Shown here: one piece after another, positions 11,929 through 23,359 of the stretch
Layout: each line of letters starts with the position of its first letter
Numbering within the stretch: the first letter of the stretch is position 1
Assembly (NCBI GenBank): GCA_030761205.1
Contig: JAULJL010000005.1
Coordinates: 8,023,501-8,087,500 of the forward strand
DNA from: Fremontodendron californicum
Taxonomy: Eukaryota; Streptophyta; Magnoliopsida; Malvales; Malvaceae
Direction of reading: 5' to 3'
Length of the DNA stretch: 64,000 nucleotides
The notes under the pieces: model-generated
What the model saw: only the letters and a program-made list of their open reading frames with translations
Database searches by the model: none
Told to the model about the DNA's origin: nothing
Translations under genes and position numbers: made by a program

Positions 11929-12427
11929 GTATTATGATTTATATAAATCTTTATAAGTTAATAATTCGTTTTATGTATATTTTAACACGTTCGTGTATTC
12001 GTGTCGTGTTCATGTTATTTTTCGTGTAGTATTTTAATTATTTTTTCTATATTGTGTTCGTGCTGTGTCTCAATTCATCTCATATTTTATATAGTTTGTC
12101 ATTGTGATTCAATTTAGAGAAATTTTTGTGTGTTCATGTCGTATATCAATTCATGACATATTTTGTATAATTTGTCATAATGATTCAATTTAGAAAAAAA
12201 TTATGTTCGTGACATGTTCGTGTTATATTTTTGTGTTTATAGTATTATAAATTTATATAAATTTTTACACGTTAATAATTCGTTTTATATAAATTTTGAC
12301 ACGTTCGTATATTCGTGTCATGTTCATATTATTTTTCGTGTCGTGTTTTAATTATTTTCCTATGTTGTGTTTGTATTGTGTCGCAATTCATCCCATATTT
12401 TGTATAATTTATCATAATGGTTCGATT
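11929..12427. repeat. Two direct copies of a 190-bp repeat rich in ACACGTTCGTGT words
   Basis: Copies at 11929-12119 and 12241-12427 share AGTATTAT.., TTAATAATTCGTTTTAT, ACACGTTCGT and TCGTGTC.TGTTCAT, and both end near CATATTTT.TATA. Words such as TTCGTGTCGTGTT are common in plant hAT-type MITEs; class assignment here is inference. Confidence 0.55.
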
Positions 12428-12449
12428 TTAACACTACATTTATTTTATT

Positions 12450-12595
12450 AAAATATTAAAACATAAAAAAATTATTAAATAAATGATAATTATTTAATAT
12501 AATTCAATTCAATTTAATTTATTTGTGATTGTTAACTTAATTAAAAAATTATAAATATTAAAAAAGCTCCCAGCGAAGCGGGAGAAAAATTCTAG
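12450..12595 (+). mobile_element. Second Helitron 3' end
   Basis: Ends with the hairpin CTCCC-AGCGAAGC-GGGAG (12567-12584), then CTAG at 12592-12595 followed by T. Same architecture as the end at 11775, but a different subterminal sequence, so a different family or a diverged copy. Confidence 0.55.
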
Positions 12596-13681
12596 TTACG
12601 AATAAACGTTACTACATATTTGCATTTAATTTCCAAAGTCAATGCACCTTAATATTCAAGACAAATTTAAGGGTCCGTTTGTTTCGCATAAATTAACTTT
12701 CAAAAAATATTTTTTGAAAAATGTGAAAATTTTTCAAAAAAGTAGAGATTTTTTGATTTTTGGATAACTTAATGAAAAATATTTTATATTATTTGGTTAT
12801 TTTATGGAAAATCTATTTTTTCAAATATTAATATTGACATAAAATTTAAATATTAATTAAAATATGATTTATTATTAAAATATTAATATTTGAAATATTA
12901 ATATTTAATAATATTATTATTACTAATTTTTTTATTAATATTAAATACTTAAATTAATAGTATTTATTATTAAAACAATAATATATTTAAAATGTTATAA
13001 TTATTATTAAAATATGATTTCTATTAATATAATTATTATTAAAATATTATATTAATGTTAAATACTAAAAATAATATTATTTATTATTAAAATATTAATT
13101 ATATTAATATTTTAAAATATTTAATGTATTCTAATAATTATTAAAATATTATTTCTATTAATACTTGTACGATTAAAATAATAATATTTTTATACTAAAA
13201 AACATTTATTATCGAATCTTTAAAAAGAATAATTTATATATATTGATTATTAAAATAGTAATATAAAAATATTTTTCAATAAAATATTAAAAATACTTTT
13301 TAAAATATTTATAATGTTAAAATTTATTATTAAAATAATAATACTGCTATATGAAATAATATTTTTTATTAAAATGATAATGATAGTCATTATATTAATA
13401 ATTTATTATTTATTATTAAAATAAAAATATAATACTGTATTATTAAAATATAAATATGTAGGTTTAAAAATGTTTAAATAAAATATTAAAAATTATAAAA
13501 TTTAAATATGTTTACATTAATATTTTAATATATTTTTATAATTAAAAAATAATATTTTTATTAATATAATAATATTTGACTCGAGTCAAGTTAAATTTCA
13601 ATTTAAAATATAATATCCAAATTTCGATTCGAATGGGTTGTTGTTTTATGAAAATTAAGAACCAAAAAAATGCATTAAACT
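12596..13681. other. Extremely AT-rich low-complexity DNA
   Basis: Dominated by irregular TATTAAAATATTAAT words from about 12820 to 13600. The phrase GGTCCGTTTGTTTCGC at 12672 followed by AAAATATTTTTTGAAAAA resembles the terminus of a hAT-type MITE. No coding signal. Confidence 0.5.
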
Positions 13682-13828
13682 TGAAAAGAATGTGGCTGCC
13701 AACTGGACAGCATTAAACTTGACTATGCAATTCTACCTACAATGAAAAATGCATCTCCGGCATAAGGATGGAATAAAGTAGGCTAATGTGAGGATGATTG
13801 AACTCACCATCTGACTTCAATTAATGGA
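13682..13828. repeat. Decayed copy of the segment at 34079-34246
   Basis: Shares GAATGTGGCTGCCAAC, CAATTCTACCT.CAATG, CC.GCATAAGGAT and GAGGATGATTGAACTCACCA with the DNA just beside the broken resistance-gene copy. This copy has a small insertion (CATTAAACTTGACTATG) and a deletion. It suggests that resistance-gene flanking DNA was duplicated to both sides of the transposon block. Confidence 0.6.
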
Positions 13829-13835
13829 AAGGAAC

Positions 13836-15533
13836 ACATTAAGTTGAGGTGGCAAAATAAATATGAAGTCAAAAATTCACTTGAAAAAATTCAAATTTAA
13901 ACTCACTTTAACTTGATTTGATAAAAAATAAATGTTATCATTTGTAGCATTTTACAACGATATGTAAAATACTTTTTGCAGTATAAAAAATTCTATGCTA
14001 AATTAAATGTTGCGCACTACTTTTTGCAATAAAAGTATATAAAAAATTGTTATAAATATTTTTTTGTAACATAACAAAACTTTGGAGCAAAACATAAAAT
14101 TTTTGTTGCTAATCACATATTTTTAGTTACAATAACACTAATAAAAATTCGTGACCAATTCAAGTGGAAGTTTTGATAAAAGTGAAATTAATAAGAGGAT
14201 ATTCAAGAATAAATAATCGGGCTAAATTTAGATTGAATTTATATATGATATCAATATAATATATGATTGTTAAGGCTCGGCTTGTTTCAATATTTCGAAC
14301 CTCAAATTTTATCCGCCCATTTTATTTTTCTAAAATATGTTAGTTTTTTTTTTCTTTCTTTTCTTAAGTTTTAATATATGAATAATTGAACATATTTTTT
14401 AATATTTACACTATAATATTATAAATTTATATATAAATATAACAATAATATATATATATATATAATAAATATGTAAATACTAATTTTGTCCAGATCGGCA
14501 AACATGTTTTTTTATAAGCCTTTTTTTTATTTCCAATAAATTCTCGCTTTAGTCTAAGCCTATTTCAGACTTTTTGTTCCTCGACTTGATTTTGTTATTT
14601 GGGCTCGGATTGCCTAATCAGGTTTGGTTTATCTGATTTACTAATTAAGTATGGATTACAGGTCTGATTTATTAAGTCTGAATTAGTTATTGCATTCGAC
14701 TTCTTTACCTATACCATCAATAAAACCCGATTTGTTTTATTGGACTTGATTTTTAATTGGGTTTCAACTTTCAACTTGCTAGTTGAACTCAATTCGTTAT
14801 TTGGGTTTATCTTTAAATTTGATTTTAATTTGTTAATTCGATTGGATTTTGCGCTTCACTTTAAATTAAACTTTATTTTGTGAGGCTCCTTTTCAGTATG
14901 ACACTATTGGGATCATTTGTTTAATGGGGTAGAGCGATCTCACCATGCTGTCCTTATTTTTCACTAAAACTTCAAAATAATGCCCTCTCATCGAAAGGCA
15001 TTTTTTTTTTTTTTTACTCTTATGGCAACAATTTAAGAATAAAAATATTCTTATCACTTAACATTTTGTCATTTATTTTTATTAAAAAAATGAAATAATT
15101 TGTCTAATTTAATATAATAAATAAAATTTATTATTAATAAATTAATAAACATATTGTTGACATAAATATTTTTATGTATTAATAAAATTATTATTTGACA
15201 TAAATATATTTTTAATAATTTTATAAATATTAAATAATTTAAATTTTTTATTATATACACATTTAAAACTTAATAAATCAGACATGTAATTAATCTCACC
15301 GTCATCATTATTTTTAATCTTACTATAATCAATCTTACCGTTTATCTAAATGAATCCTTAATTGAATTAGTCTTTAAACTAGGTTTTAATTTACTAATTG
15401 AACCCAAATTAGTTTCAACTAGACCAGAATTATTAGCCCTTGATTAGGCTTAATAAAATATCAAAAATACAAAAATGAGAAAAAAATAAATGCAGAAAAC
15501 CAAAAATAAGGGAAATGGGTCGATTGCCATGAG
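13836..15533. other. AT-rich intergenic DNA
   Basis: No gene. It includes a (TA)n run at 14446-14463, a region at about 14560-14900 with repeated GATTTGGTTT/GGGTTT-like words that looks like decayed repeat DNA, and a T18 run at 15001-15016. No ends could be paired. Confidence 0.45.
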
Positions 15534-15904
15534 TAGCATTGCTGTTGAAAAAAACTTAGGTTGAAAAAATTTGGGTTGAAAAAAGTGTGTTTCAAAAATA
15601 TGGTTAAAAACTGTGGTTTAAAAACTTTTAAGTGTTTAGTATTACTTTGAAAAAGTATTGTAAGAAATTAAAATATCAAAAAAAGATATGTTTAAAATAA
15701 TAAAAGTGTAGAGATTTGAGGATAATAAAGTTATTTTATCCAAAAGTCAGCTTTTAAAGCTCAAAACTATATTTTTGGCTTTTTGGTTTGGCTTTTCAAA
15801 CCATGATTTCAACAGTAAAAACTAAATTTTTTTTATCTGTATATCATTACGTTTGTGATGAAAATCAATTTTTGACCTGAAAAACTATGTCAAAAACAAT
15901 GCTA
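15534..15904. mobile_element. MITE-like repeat, GTTGAAAAAA family, copy 2
   Basis: The better preserved copy of the 10101-10461 repeat. Its ends are imperfect inverted complements (AGCATTGCTGTTGA at the left; TCAAAAACAATGCT at the right). The termini and length suggest a hAT-like MITE; no target duplication was confirmed. Confidence 0.6.
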
Positions 15905-16446
15905 AACAAGATATTAGCATACAGCCAGCTTTCTCCTCCTCTCATGCCCCCTCCCCATGTGATTGATCCCCCATTTCCAGCTCTCATCTTCTCTTACATT
16001 TTTCCTCATTTTTGTATATTTATTTGCAATTGTAATTTGAGTTAGATTGCATGTTTGATGTGAAACATATTTTGAACAGTGAATGACGAGATAATGTTTG
16101 TTAGGTAAATGGTTTGGATAAATCTTTGTTTTGGTAAATGTGGAAGTTAATTCCAGATAAACAATTAAATTTTAAAATTGGATAAATCTTTCTTTAATTT
16201 TTTTTAAAAAAATAAGATCATATTAATTGTTTGATTTTTATGTTATTGAATTAAAAAATTATTGTATTGTTAAATGATCGATAAAAATTAAAATATTGAA
16301 TAATAATATGAGATGGGCTGATGTAAGCATAATTGTTTCTTTTTTTTTTTTAAACTTTAGGTATTGAGTCGAAATAAAAATATTATGATGGTTAAATGAT
16401 AAAAAAAACTATATTAAATGATATTATAAGTTATGAGTTATTGTAT
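15905..16446. other. Intergenic DNA
   Basis: A pyrimidine-rich patch at 15925-16010 (CTTTCTCCTCCTCTCATGCC) stands out from the AT-rich background but has no coding frame. Otherwise nothing recognised. Confidence 0.4.
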
Positions 16447-16696
16447 GTAGACCTACTCATGGGCCAGTCCGCAGCCCGAATTTGTTTTTACTTCTTTACC
16501 CAGGCCCAACCCGTCGGCCCGGAAGAACAGTAAATTCTATTTAAAAAATAATTTTTTTTAATTATTTTATAATTAAATTTTTAAAAAATAATATTATTTT
16601 AATATATAAACAGTGATCTGAGCCGGGCCAGGCCAGCCCAGTTCGTAAATATTTTTGCCCAGGCTCGCCCAATACGAACCGGGCTTGCCAGGTCTA
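16447..16696. mobile_element. GC-rich-ended MITE, AGACCTRCTCATGGGCC family
   Basis: It begins AGACCTACTCATGGGCCAGT and ends with a GCCCGGCC-rich block closing in GCCAGGTCTA. The same terminal words recur at 17317-17345, 17440-17460 and 17735-17772 inside the adjacent foldback. GC-rich ends flanking an AT-rich centre make it conspicuous. Confidence 0.55.
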
Positions 16697-16751
16697 ATTG
16701 TATGATAGTTGTTGAAATTATATTTTATTATATTATTATGCATGTCTTTAT

Positions 16752-18316
16752 GAAAGAATTTCGGTCTTTTTATGTTAATATAGTCAAAAAAAATATTTAT
16801 CAAAATACCGCTCTTTTCAGATTAATTCTCAAAATGCGTTTTTTTTTAATCAGTTGGGAAATCGCCATGGCCCATGGCGATTTTCCAACTGAAAATTTTA
16901 ATTTTTTTAAAAATACCAGTTGGGAAATCGCCATGGGCCATGGCGATTTCTCAACTACAATTTTCAAAAATTTTAATTTTTTGCATTGGAAAATCGCCAC
17001 CTTGGGTGGCGATTTCCCAAGGTTCTTTTTTTTTATATTTTAATTTTAATAAATAATAAACATTTTAAAAATAAAGATTTAATAATTTTAATATATAATT
17101 TTTATCCCATGATAGTAGAAGTGTCCATGGGTCGGGCAGGGCCCAATGTACGGTATCAATACCACATTTGTTTGCCCAAGTCACGGTGAAAAATTTTCAA
17201 CCTTTATTTAATTTTTTTTTAATTTTATAAAATAATAAAAATTATATAATTTTTAACTTTAAAAAATAAAAATATAACAATTTATCAAAAATTAAAAAAA
17301 TTATATTTGTAATTAGGTCTGCTCATGGGCCGAGCCGCGACCCAGAATTTTTCAACTTCTTGCCAAGGTCCGGCTCGCGGGCCTGAATATAATTATTTTA
17401 ATATATAAATAGTGATTCGAGCATGGCCGGACGGGTTGTCCGGCCCATGAGCAGGTCTATCCGTAATATCAATCGAATTCTTTCAACTTATATTCGTAAT
17501 AAATGGACCTCCGGGAGAAAGGCTAACCAAAGTATCGTATTAGTCCAGGCTTGGACAAGTGTTTTTGTACTTTTATTAAATAATAAATTTTAAATAAAAA
17601 TTATATAATTTTTAATTTAAAAAAAATTAAATAACAAAATTCAAAAAATTATAAAATATATAAAAATATTTTTTTAATAGTGAAATGGGCTTTCGGGTCG
17701 GCACGACTCGAAATGGGCTTGAGCAAGGGAAAAAATTTCGGGTCGCGGCCCGGCCCATGAACAGGTCTAATTACAAATATACTTTTTTAAATTTTTGGTA
17801 AATTGTTTTATTTTTTAAAATTAAAAATTATATAATTTTTAGTATTTTATAAGATAAAAAAAATTAAATAAAGGTTGAAAATTTTTCACGGTGGCTTGGG
17901 CAAGCAAATGTGGTGTGTTGATATCATACATGGGCTCGGCCCGACCCATGGACACTTCTATCACCATGGGATAAAAATTATATATTAAAATTATTAAATC
18001 TTTATTTTTAAAATTTTTGTTATTTATTAAAATTAAAAAAAAAACCTTGGGAAATCGCCATCGTGGGTGGCGATTTCCAAATGCAAAAAATTAGAAATTT
18101 TAAAAATTGTAGTTGGGAAATCGCCATGGCTCATGGCGATTTCCCAACTGGTATTTTTAAAAAAATTAAAATTTTCAGTTGGAAAATCGCCATGGCCCAT
18201 GGCGATTTTTCAACTAATTTAAAAACAACGAATTTTGGGAATTAATCTGAAAAGAACGGTATTTTGGTAAATAATTTTTTTTAGCTATATTTGGATAAAA
18301 AAACCAAGAATTTCAG
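16752..18316. mobile_element. Large foldback element with six ATCGCCATGG palindromes
   Basis: Arms of about 600 bp (16752-17410 and about 17685-18316) are inverted copies. The order in the left arm is TCGGTCTTTTTATG, ACCGCTCTTTTCAGATTAATT, three palindromes, CCCATGATAGTAGAAGTGTC, then GGTCTGCTCATGGGCC. The right arm repeats all of this in reverse. Each arm holds three palindromes of 35-40 bp centred on an ATCGCCATGGCCCATGGCGA-type core (16852-16890, 16918-16956, 16986-17020; 18045-18080, 18112-18150, 18177-18216). The asymmetric centre (about 17410-17685) contains another AGACCTGCTCATGGGCC-type end. No protein is encoded; translated frames merely read the palindromes. The architecture fits a foldback or non-autonomous MULE; class is inference. 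Confidence 0.7.
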
Positions 18317-18539
18317 TTCAACATAAAAATTTATCAAATACAAACATTTTATGAATCAAATTTAAAAATGATTAAAAATAAATACTCATTTTAATAAGAA
18401 GATAATTAAAATTATTTTTAGAAATTTTAATATTAAAATATTTTTTAGTTGATCAATTAATTTTTAAAAAAAAAATTGAAATAAGATTAATTTTTCATAA
18501 GGTGAGAATTTTTTATTAAAATGTAGACATTTTTCATTA

Positions 18540-18828
18540 TTTTTATGAAGACAATAATGATGATATTAAAAATTAATATTAATATTAATTTTAATTAATT
18601 ATAATTATATTGTTCAAATAAAATGATTCATTCTTTTCTCAATAGTCCTTTTATTATTATTTTAAAAATTTTAAAATTTTAAAATTTTTAATAAATGTTT
18701 TTATTAATATAATTTTATATATTAATATATTATTCAACTTGAAATTACTCTTTTTATTTTTTATTTTTACTTTTATTATATAATTTTATTTCAAAAAAGT
18801 GATCCATTGGAAGGCGGGGCCATTCTAG
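18540..18828 (+). mobile_element. Helitron 3' end, same family as 11395-11775
   Basis: Shares ATTATATTGTTCAAATAAAA, TGATTCATTCTTT and ATTCAACTTGAAATT..TC with the copy ending at 11775, and also ends in CTAG (18825-18828) followed by T. Its terminal hairpin has decayed (GATCCATTGGAAGGCGGGGC). Confidence 0.5.
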
Positions 18829-18867
18829 TTAATAAATAAACACATTCTAAAAGAAAAAAAATATATA

Positions 18868-19050
18868 TTTGATGCACTGTTAGTGTATAGGTCTATACAC
18901 TGACAGTGAATCATACACTGACATCTCATTTAAAAACTAACCACTAACCCTTAACCTTAACCCTAACCCTAACTCCTAACTACTAATCATAACCACTAAC
19001 CTCTAATCCGACAAGTGACATCATTTGATTCACTCTCAGTATGCATCAAA
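18868..19050. mobile_element. MITE, TTTGATGC family, with telomere-like interior
   Basis: Begins TTTGATGCACTGTTAGTGTA and ends GTATGCATCAAA. The interior holds a degenerate CCCTTAACC/CCCTAACCCTAAC run at about 18947-18985, resembling the plant telomere motif CCCTAAA but irregular. The related copy at 8424-8596 has the complementary GGGGTTAG-like interior. Confidence 0.65.
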
Positions 19051-19135
19051 TATAAATCCATAAATATATATATATATATATATATATGAGTCCAGGATCA
19101 TAAAACGTTTATATATATATATAACTAATTTTTTT

Positions 19136-19442
19136 TTACATATTTTTATAACTTTCTATACGATTTATATTTCAACAAACCGACCGTTGAATTTAACAAT
19201 ATAATTGTACTCGTCGTGCACATAAAGTTTCGAATCGATCCGATATCTCTATCATTTTGATCGAGAATACTGTATTTTTCAGTATATATTTAACGGTTAA
19301 AAGTTTTTTTACGTCGAACAAATAGTTAGATATTTTTAATTTACTCAAAACTCGACGTGCATGATCTACATAAATAGAATATGAAATACGATGATCGGAT
19401 TAAACAAATATAAATCGTATAAAAAATTATAAAAATATGTAA
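19136..19442. mobile_element. Short inverted-repeat element
   Basis: TTACATATTTTTATAACTTT and onward at 19136-19173 is mirrored by the inverted sequence at 19406-19442. The centre has CG-containing words (CGACCGTTGAA, ACTCGACGTGCATG) unlike the surroundings. (TA)n runs and the phrase GGATCATAAAACGT occur on both outer sides (19096 and 19519), which may be the true ends of a larger element. Confidence 0.5.
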
Positions 19443-19626
19443 AATAATTTTAATTTTACACTAATATAAGTGGATAATATATATATAGATATATATATAT
19501 ATATATATATTAGTCTCGGATCATAAAACGTCTTTTTAGGATTCGCAAATTCCGTGCAACACGCACACCGACAATCTTTCGGAGTTTCAAACGTTATTTT
19601 CATCGAAATTCTACAAGAAAAGTAAG

Positions 19627-19795
19627 AAGTTTTTTTTAAAGATTTTATCTTGATAATTGATATGAGAAAATTTTCCAGTCCGATTTCCCCTTTCACATTA
19701 AGCTGGTGAGATCTTTGTTCTATGCAGTGGGGGTTTCGTTCTGTTAACACTCATTTGAGAGTCCAACTTATGAATATATAAAGAAACAACTTGCG

Positions 19796-19835
<40 letters not shown>

Positions 19836-19923
19836 CATTGTGGACCTTGCTATAACTTTTTTTATAATTTTTTTATACAATTTCTTATTCTCATGTACCG
19901 ATAGTGGACAGCCAAATCAGTGA

Positions 19924-19955
<32 letters not shown>

Positions 19956-20091
19956 ATCTTCCCCAATTGAGTTTTATTATTTATAAGTTTAATAAATAAT
20001 GAAAAGATTCTTAAAGTTATATATAAGTAATAAGTTTAATAAATAATGAAAAGATTCATATAATTTTGAATCCAAATTTAATTATTTCTTG
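19627..20091. repeat. Partial extra copy of the tandem-duplicated unit
   Basis: Colinear with 23620-24000 and 28080-28420: CCGATTTCCCCTTTCACATT, CTCATTTGAG, then (TA)n, ACATTGTGGACCTTGCTATA and CCAATTGAGTTTTATTAT. It directly precedes unit 1, making this stretch a partial third copy. Contains (TA)n runs at 19799-19831 and 19930-19956. Confidence 0.7.
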
Positions 20092-21100
20092 ATTCCTTTT
20101 AGAATAAAATAATGCATAGTACCATACCATGATTCTTTCTTTATTGATTGGCCATGTTTTTACAAGCACGGCACGTTGTTTGCCCTCTATCTTAATAATT
20201 TATCAATATATATAAACAAACAACTTGCATTTGATTATAATTTATATGACATTGCACCGTCACCAAGGTGGTAAAATTCCCATCCCTCACCCACGTGCTC
20301 TTTACATGTGTAAAAAAATTAAATGACAAAACTATGATTAATCCAAATGGAGGCCGAAACAGAAAAGCAGACAAGATTAAAATGAAAGGATTTGATCGAA
20401 TAGGATTTTCTAGATCAGCATCTCGGGTTTATAGATTAAGCGATTTAGAATAGTATAAGGGAGAAAGATTCAAAAAGGTTGTCTTCATCGAAAGATTCAA
20501 AAAGGTTGTCTTCATCTACAGAAAAATGAGTTATTTTCTATTTTTTTTGCGATTAAGGCTTTTAGGTTGGGCATTTGGGATTTCTGTCATTTAATTGTGT
20601 TTAGAAATTTGATTATTGTATTTTTGGGAATAAATATGATAAAAAATAATAAGTTAATTTGTGGTTAGGGTTTGTCATTGAGATTAAAATTTTTAAATTT
20701 GTTTAAATTCAAATTCAAAAAATTTATTGACAGTTGGCCAACATCGAAATAGAGAAAATGCCAAGAAAATCATAAATTAATCCAGCCAAAATCTTTGATT
20801 CGATGTCTAGTAAATTAAAAAGTGAAGTTCGATCCAGAATCAAAGCAATCTTGAATAATACTTTTAAGGAATAGAAAAAAAAAGAGTTGCAAGAAAGAAA
20901 ACATTGAGTTTTTTAGCAAGAACATAGAGCTTCAAATGCTTCAATGGTTTCTTGATGTTCATTTTCTTTTATTTATTTATTTATTTTTTTAAAAATATTG
21001 TAACTGTTTAGTTAGAATTTTTATTTAGTTGGTCCCTTCTGTTTTTTTCGTCTATTTGAATTTTGGGTTTTCTTCTTCTTCCATTAAAATTTTGGTTTTT

Positions 21101-23359
21101 TTATTTCTTAATAAGGCTACTTCAACCGGCCTTTTCAGGGGTATGACTATTGATCCGGGGTCTGTGTCTATATCTCATCTTCAGTTTGCGGATGACACAA
21201 TTATCTTCTGTGAGCCTGTGGTGGAGCAGGTTAGGAATGTTAAAAGAATTCTAAAGTGCTTTCAGTTGTTATCTGGCCTCAAAGTTAATTTGAAAAAGAG
21301 CAGTCTTTTTGGAGTTGGGGTGGAGCAAAGTGTCACTGATCGGTGGGCTTCGGATATCCGTTGTCTGAGCAGTCGTCTCCCATCCCTTTATCTCGGTCTT
21401 CCATTGGGGCACGGAGCGAACTCTATCTCACTGTGGAGTCCTATCATCGATAATTTCAACAAGAGACTTGCCGGCTGGAAAGGCAATCTACTCTCCATTG
21501 GGGGCAGATTGACTCTTATTAAATCGGTGTTGTCTTCTCTGCCCATTTATTATATGTCCCTACTTCAAATCCCTCGTACCGTATCTGATGAGCTGGATAG
21601 AATGGTCAGAAGATTCCTTTGGGGTGGTTCTTTGTCGGTGAAGAAGATGCATATGGTTAATTGGAAGTCTGTCTGTAATACCAAGAAATTTGGAGGACTC
21701 GGTCTAGTTGATTTAAGGCTTAAGAACAGAGCGCTGCTCAATAAATGGATCTGGAGATTTGGGAATGAGTGTTCCTCCTTATGGAGATCAGTCATAGCCG
21801 GGAAATATGAGTCATCGGTGGGTAATCTGCTTCCTTCATGCAGCCGGTATCGGAAAATGACCCCAACCTGGAAAAACATTATTCGACCCCTTATGCCTTC
21901 AAATCATTTTCATCATTTTTTGTATGCTGGGTTGTGTTTTCTTCGAGGTGATGGCAGCTCCATAAAATTTTGGCAGGATGAATGGATCGAAGGCGTTATC
22001 CTTAAAGAGCAGTTTCCAAGAGTCTTTGCGGTAGCTGTTTCTAAAAGCGGGAAAGTAGCGGATTTTGGCAAATGGCAGAATAATCAATGGCACTGGGAGG
22101 TTAACCTCCGAAGAAGATTGTTTGATTGGGAGCTTCAGCAGTGGGAATCCCTGTTGGATCTGCTGGGAAAACAAGTGCTCTTCAGAAACTCCTTTGACTC
22201 AGTTGTTTGGAAGCACACCCATAGTGGCGTTTATTCGTCTAACTCTTTCTGCCATTCTGTGTTGAGTGAGTCCTCGTCAAAATGGGATCATTGGAAATTT
22301 ATATGGGCCGGTTATGCGCCTCCGAAGGTGGAAATCTTTTGCTGGCTAGTTTTGAGAGGCAGCGTAGCTACCAAAGTTGAACTCAGCAAGAGAGGTCTTA
22401 TTGTTAATGGTTCGACTCTGTGTCCACTATGCAATCTGATGCCTGAAACTATTGAGCATCTGTTTTTTACATGCAGAGTCTCATGGTTTGTGTGGGCCCA
22501 TTGCTGTCTTTCTTGGGGCATATCTTGGTCCACGCCAAGGAGTGCCGTGGGTTTTTTTCTTGCGTGGCAGCATGCATTCCCAGCGAATCATTGCAGCAAA
22601 TTGTGGAGAATGATTTTTTTGTTGCACTATGGTCTATTTGGTTGCACAGGAATGATATTGTTTTTAATAGGAAAAATGTTGCTGTTTGGCAGTTACTGGA
22701 CTCTATTAGACTCAGACTCGCTTTGTGGTCCAAGGCTAAGTGGCCTTGTGAGGAAGGGTTGTTTTCGCAGTTCAAGTGGTCACCTGCTATTTGTCGATTG
22801 AAGAGGGAAATGAAAGTTGGCATTGATATGACTTGGAATAAGCCACCTGCCGGCTGCCTTAAGTTCAACGTCGATGGTTCGGCGCGTGGTAATCCCGGTC
22901 CTGCGGGGATTGGCGGTATTTTGCGCGACAATCAAGGTATGGTGAAAGCAATTTTTTCTAAATCTATCGGTTCTGCTAAGGCATATGAGGCTGAATTAAG
23001 GGCCGTCAAAGAAGCCTTCCTCATTTTTGGTGCTTCGTCTTGGGCGCTATCGCATAAACTTATAATTGAATGTGATTGCCAGATGGTTGTTGCTTGGGTT
23101 AAGAATCCGAGTAGAGCCCCATGGCGGATTTCGCGAAGTATAAGGGCTATAGAGTTTGTACGAACTGTGGTTCAGAATTGGGAAATTGTTCATATTTTGA
23201 GGGAGGCTAATGGTGAGGCTGATAAGCTAGCCAAATCTGGTGTAAATAGGGTGTCAGATTTGTTGTTTTATAGTCCTTAGTTTTGTCTGCAGCATGCTGT
23301 TTTCTGATTTGTAAAAAAGACATATTCTTAATTGCAATAAATCATGTTTTTCAAAAAAA
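21101..23359 (+). mobile_element. LINE A, 5'-truncated plant L1-type element
   Basis: Bounded by a 17-bp target duplication ATTAAAATTTTGGTTTT at 21084-21100 and 23360-23376. The undisturbed target is present once in unit 2 at 27818-27834, proving the insertion. It begins in the middle of the reverse transcriptase gene (5' truncation) and ends in an A-rich 3' tail after a stretch of 3' UTR. It is a close copy of LINE B (24691-26950) in opposite orientation. Confidence 0.9.
21143..23280 (+). pseudogene. LINE ORF2 C-terminal part with frameshift (LINE A)
   Basis: The frame opens inside the RT palm domain (HLQFADDTIIF carries the catalytic Asp pair). It continues through the RT thumb and connection, a zinc-binding zf-RVT segment (CPLCNLMPETIEHLFFTC), and an RNase H domain with the expected acidic residues (NVDGSARGNPG, YEAELRAVKEA, IIECDCQ, GEADKLAKS). 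One base is missing in a T run at about 22614-22620 (7 T here, 8 in LINE B). The first frame is therefore lost there and the RNase H part lies in the next frame, ending at TAG 23278-23280. It cannot make the full polypeptide and lacks the endonuclease. Confidence 0.85.

Noticed and set aside
16702..18245. Open frames reading AMAHGDFPT-type repeats on both strands
   Set aside because: They translate the repeated palindromes of the foldback element; no start context, domain or codon bias supports a protein.
18940..18990. Telomere or subtelomere junction
   Set aside because: The CCCTAAC tract is short, irregular and lies inside a MITE with both ends identified.
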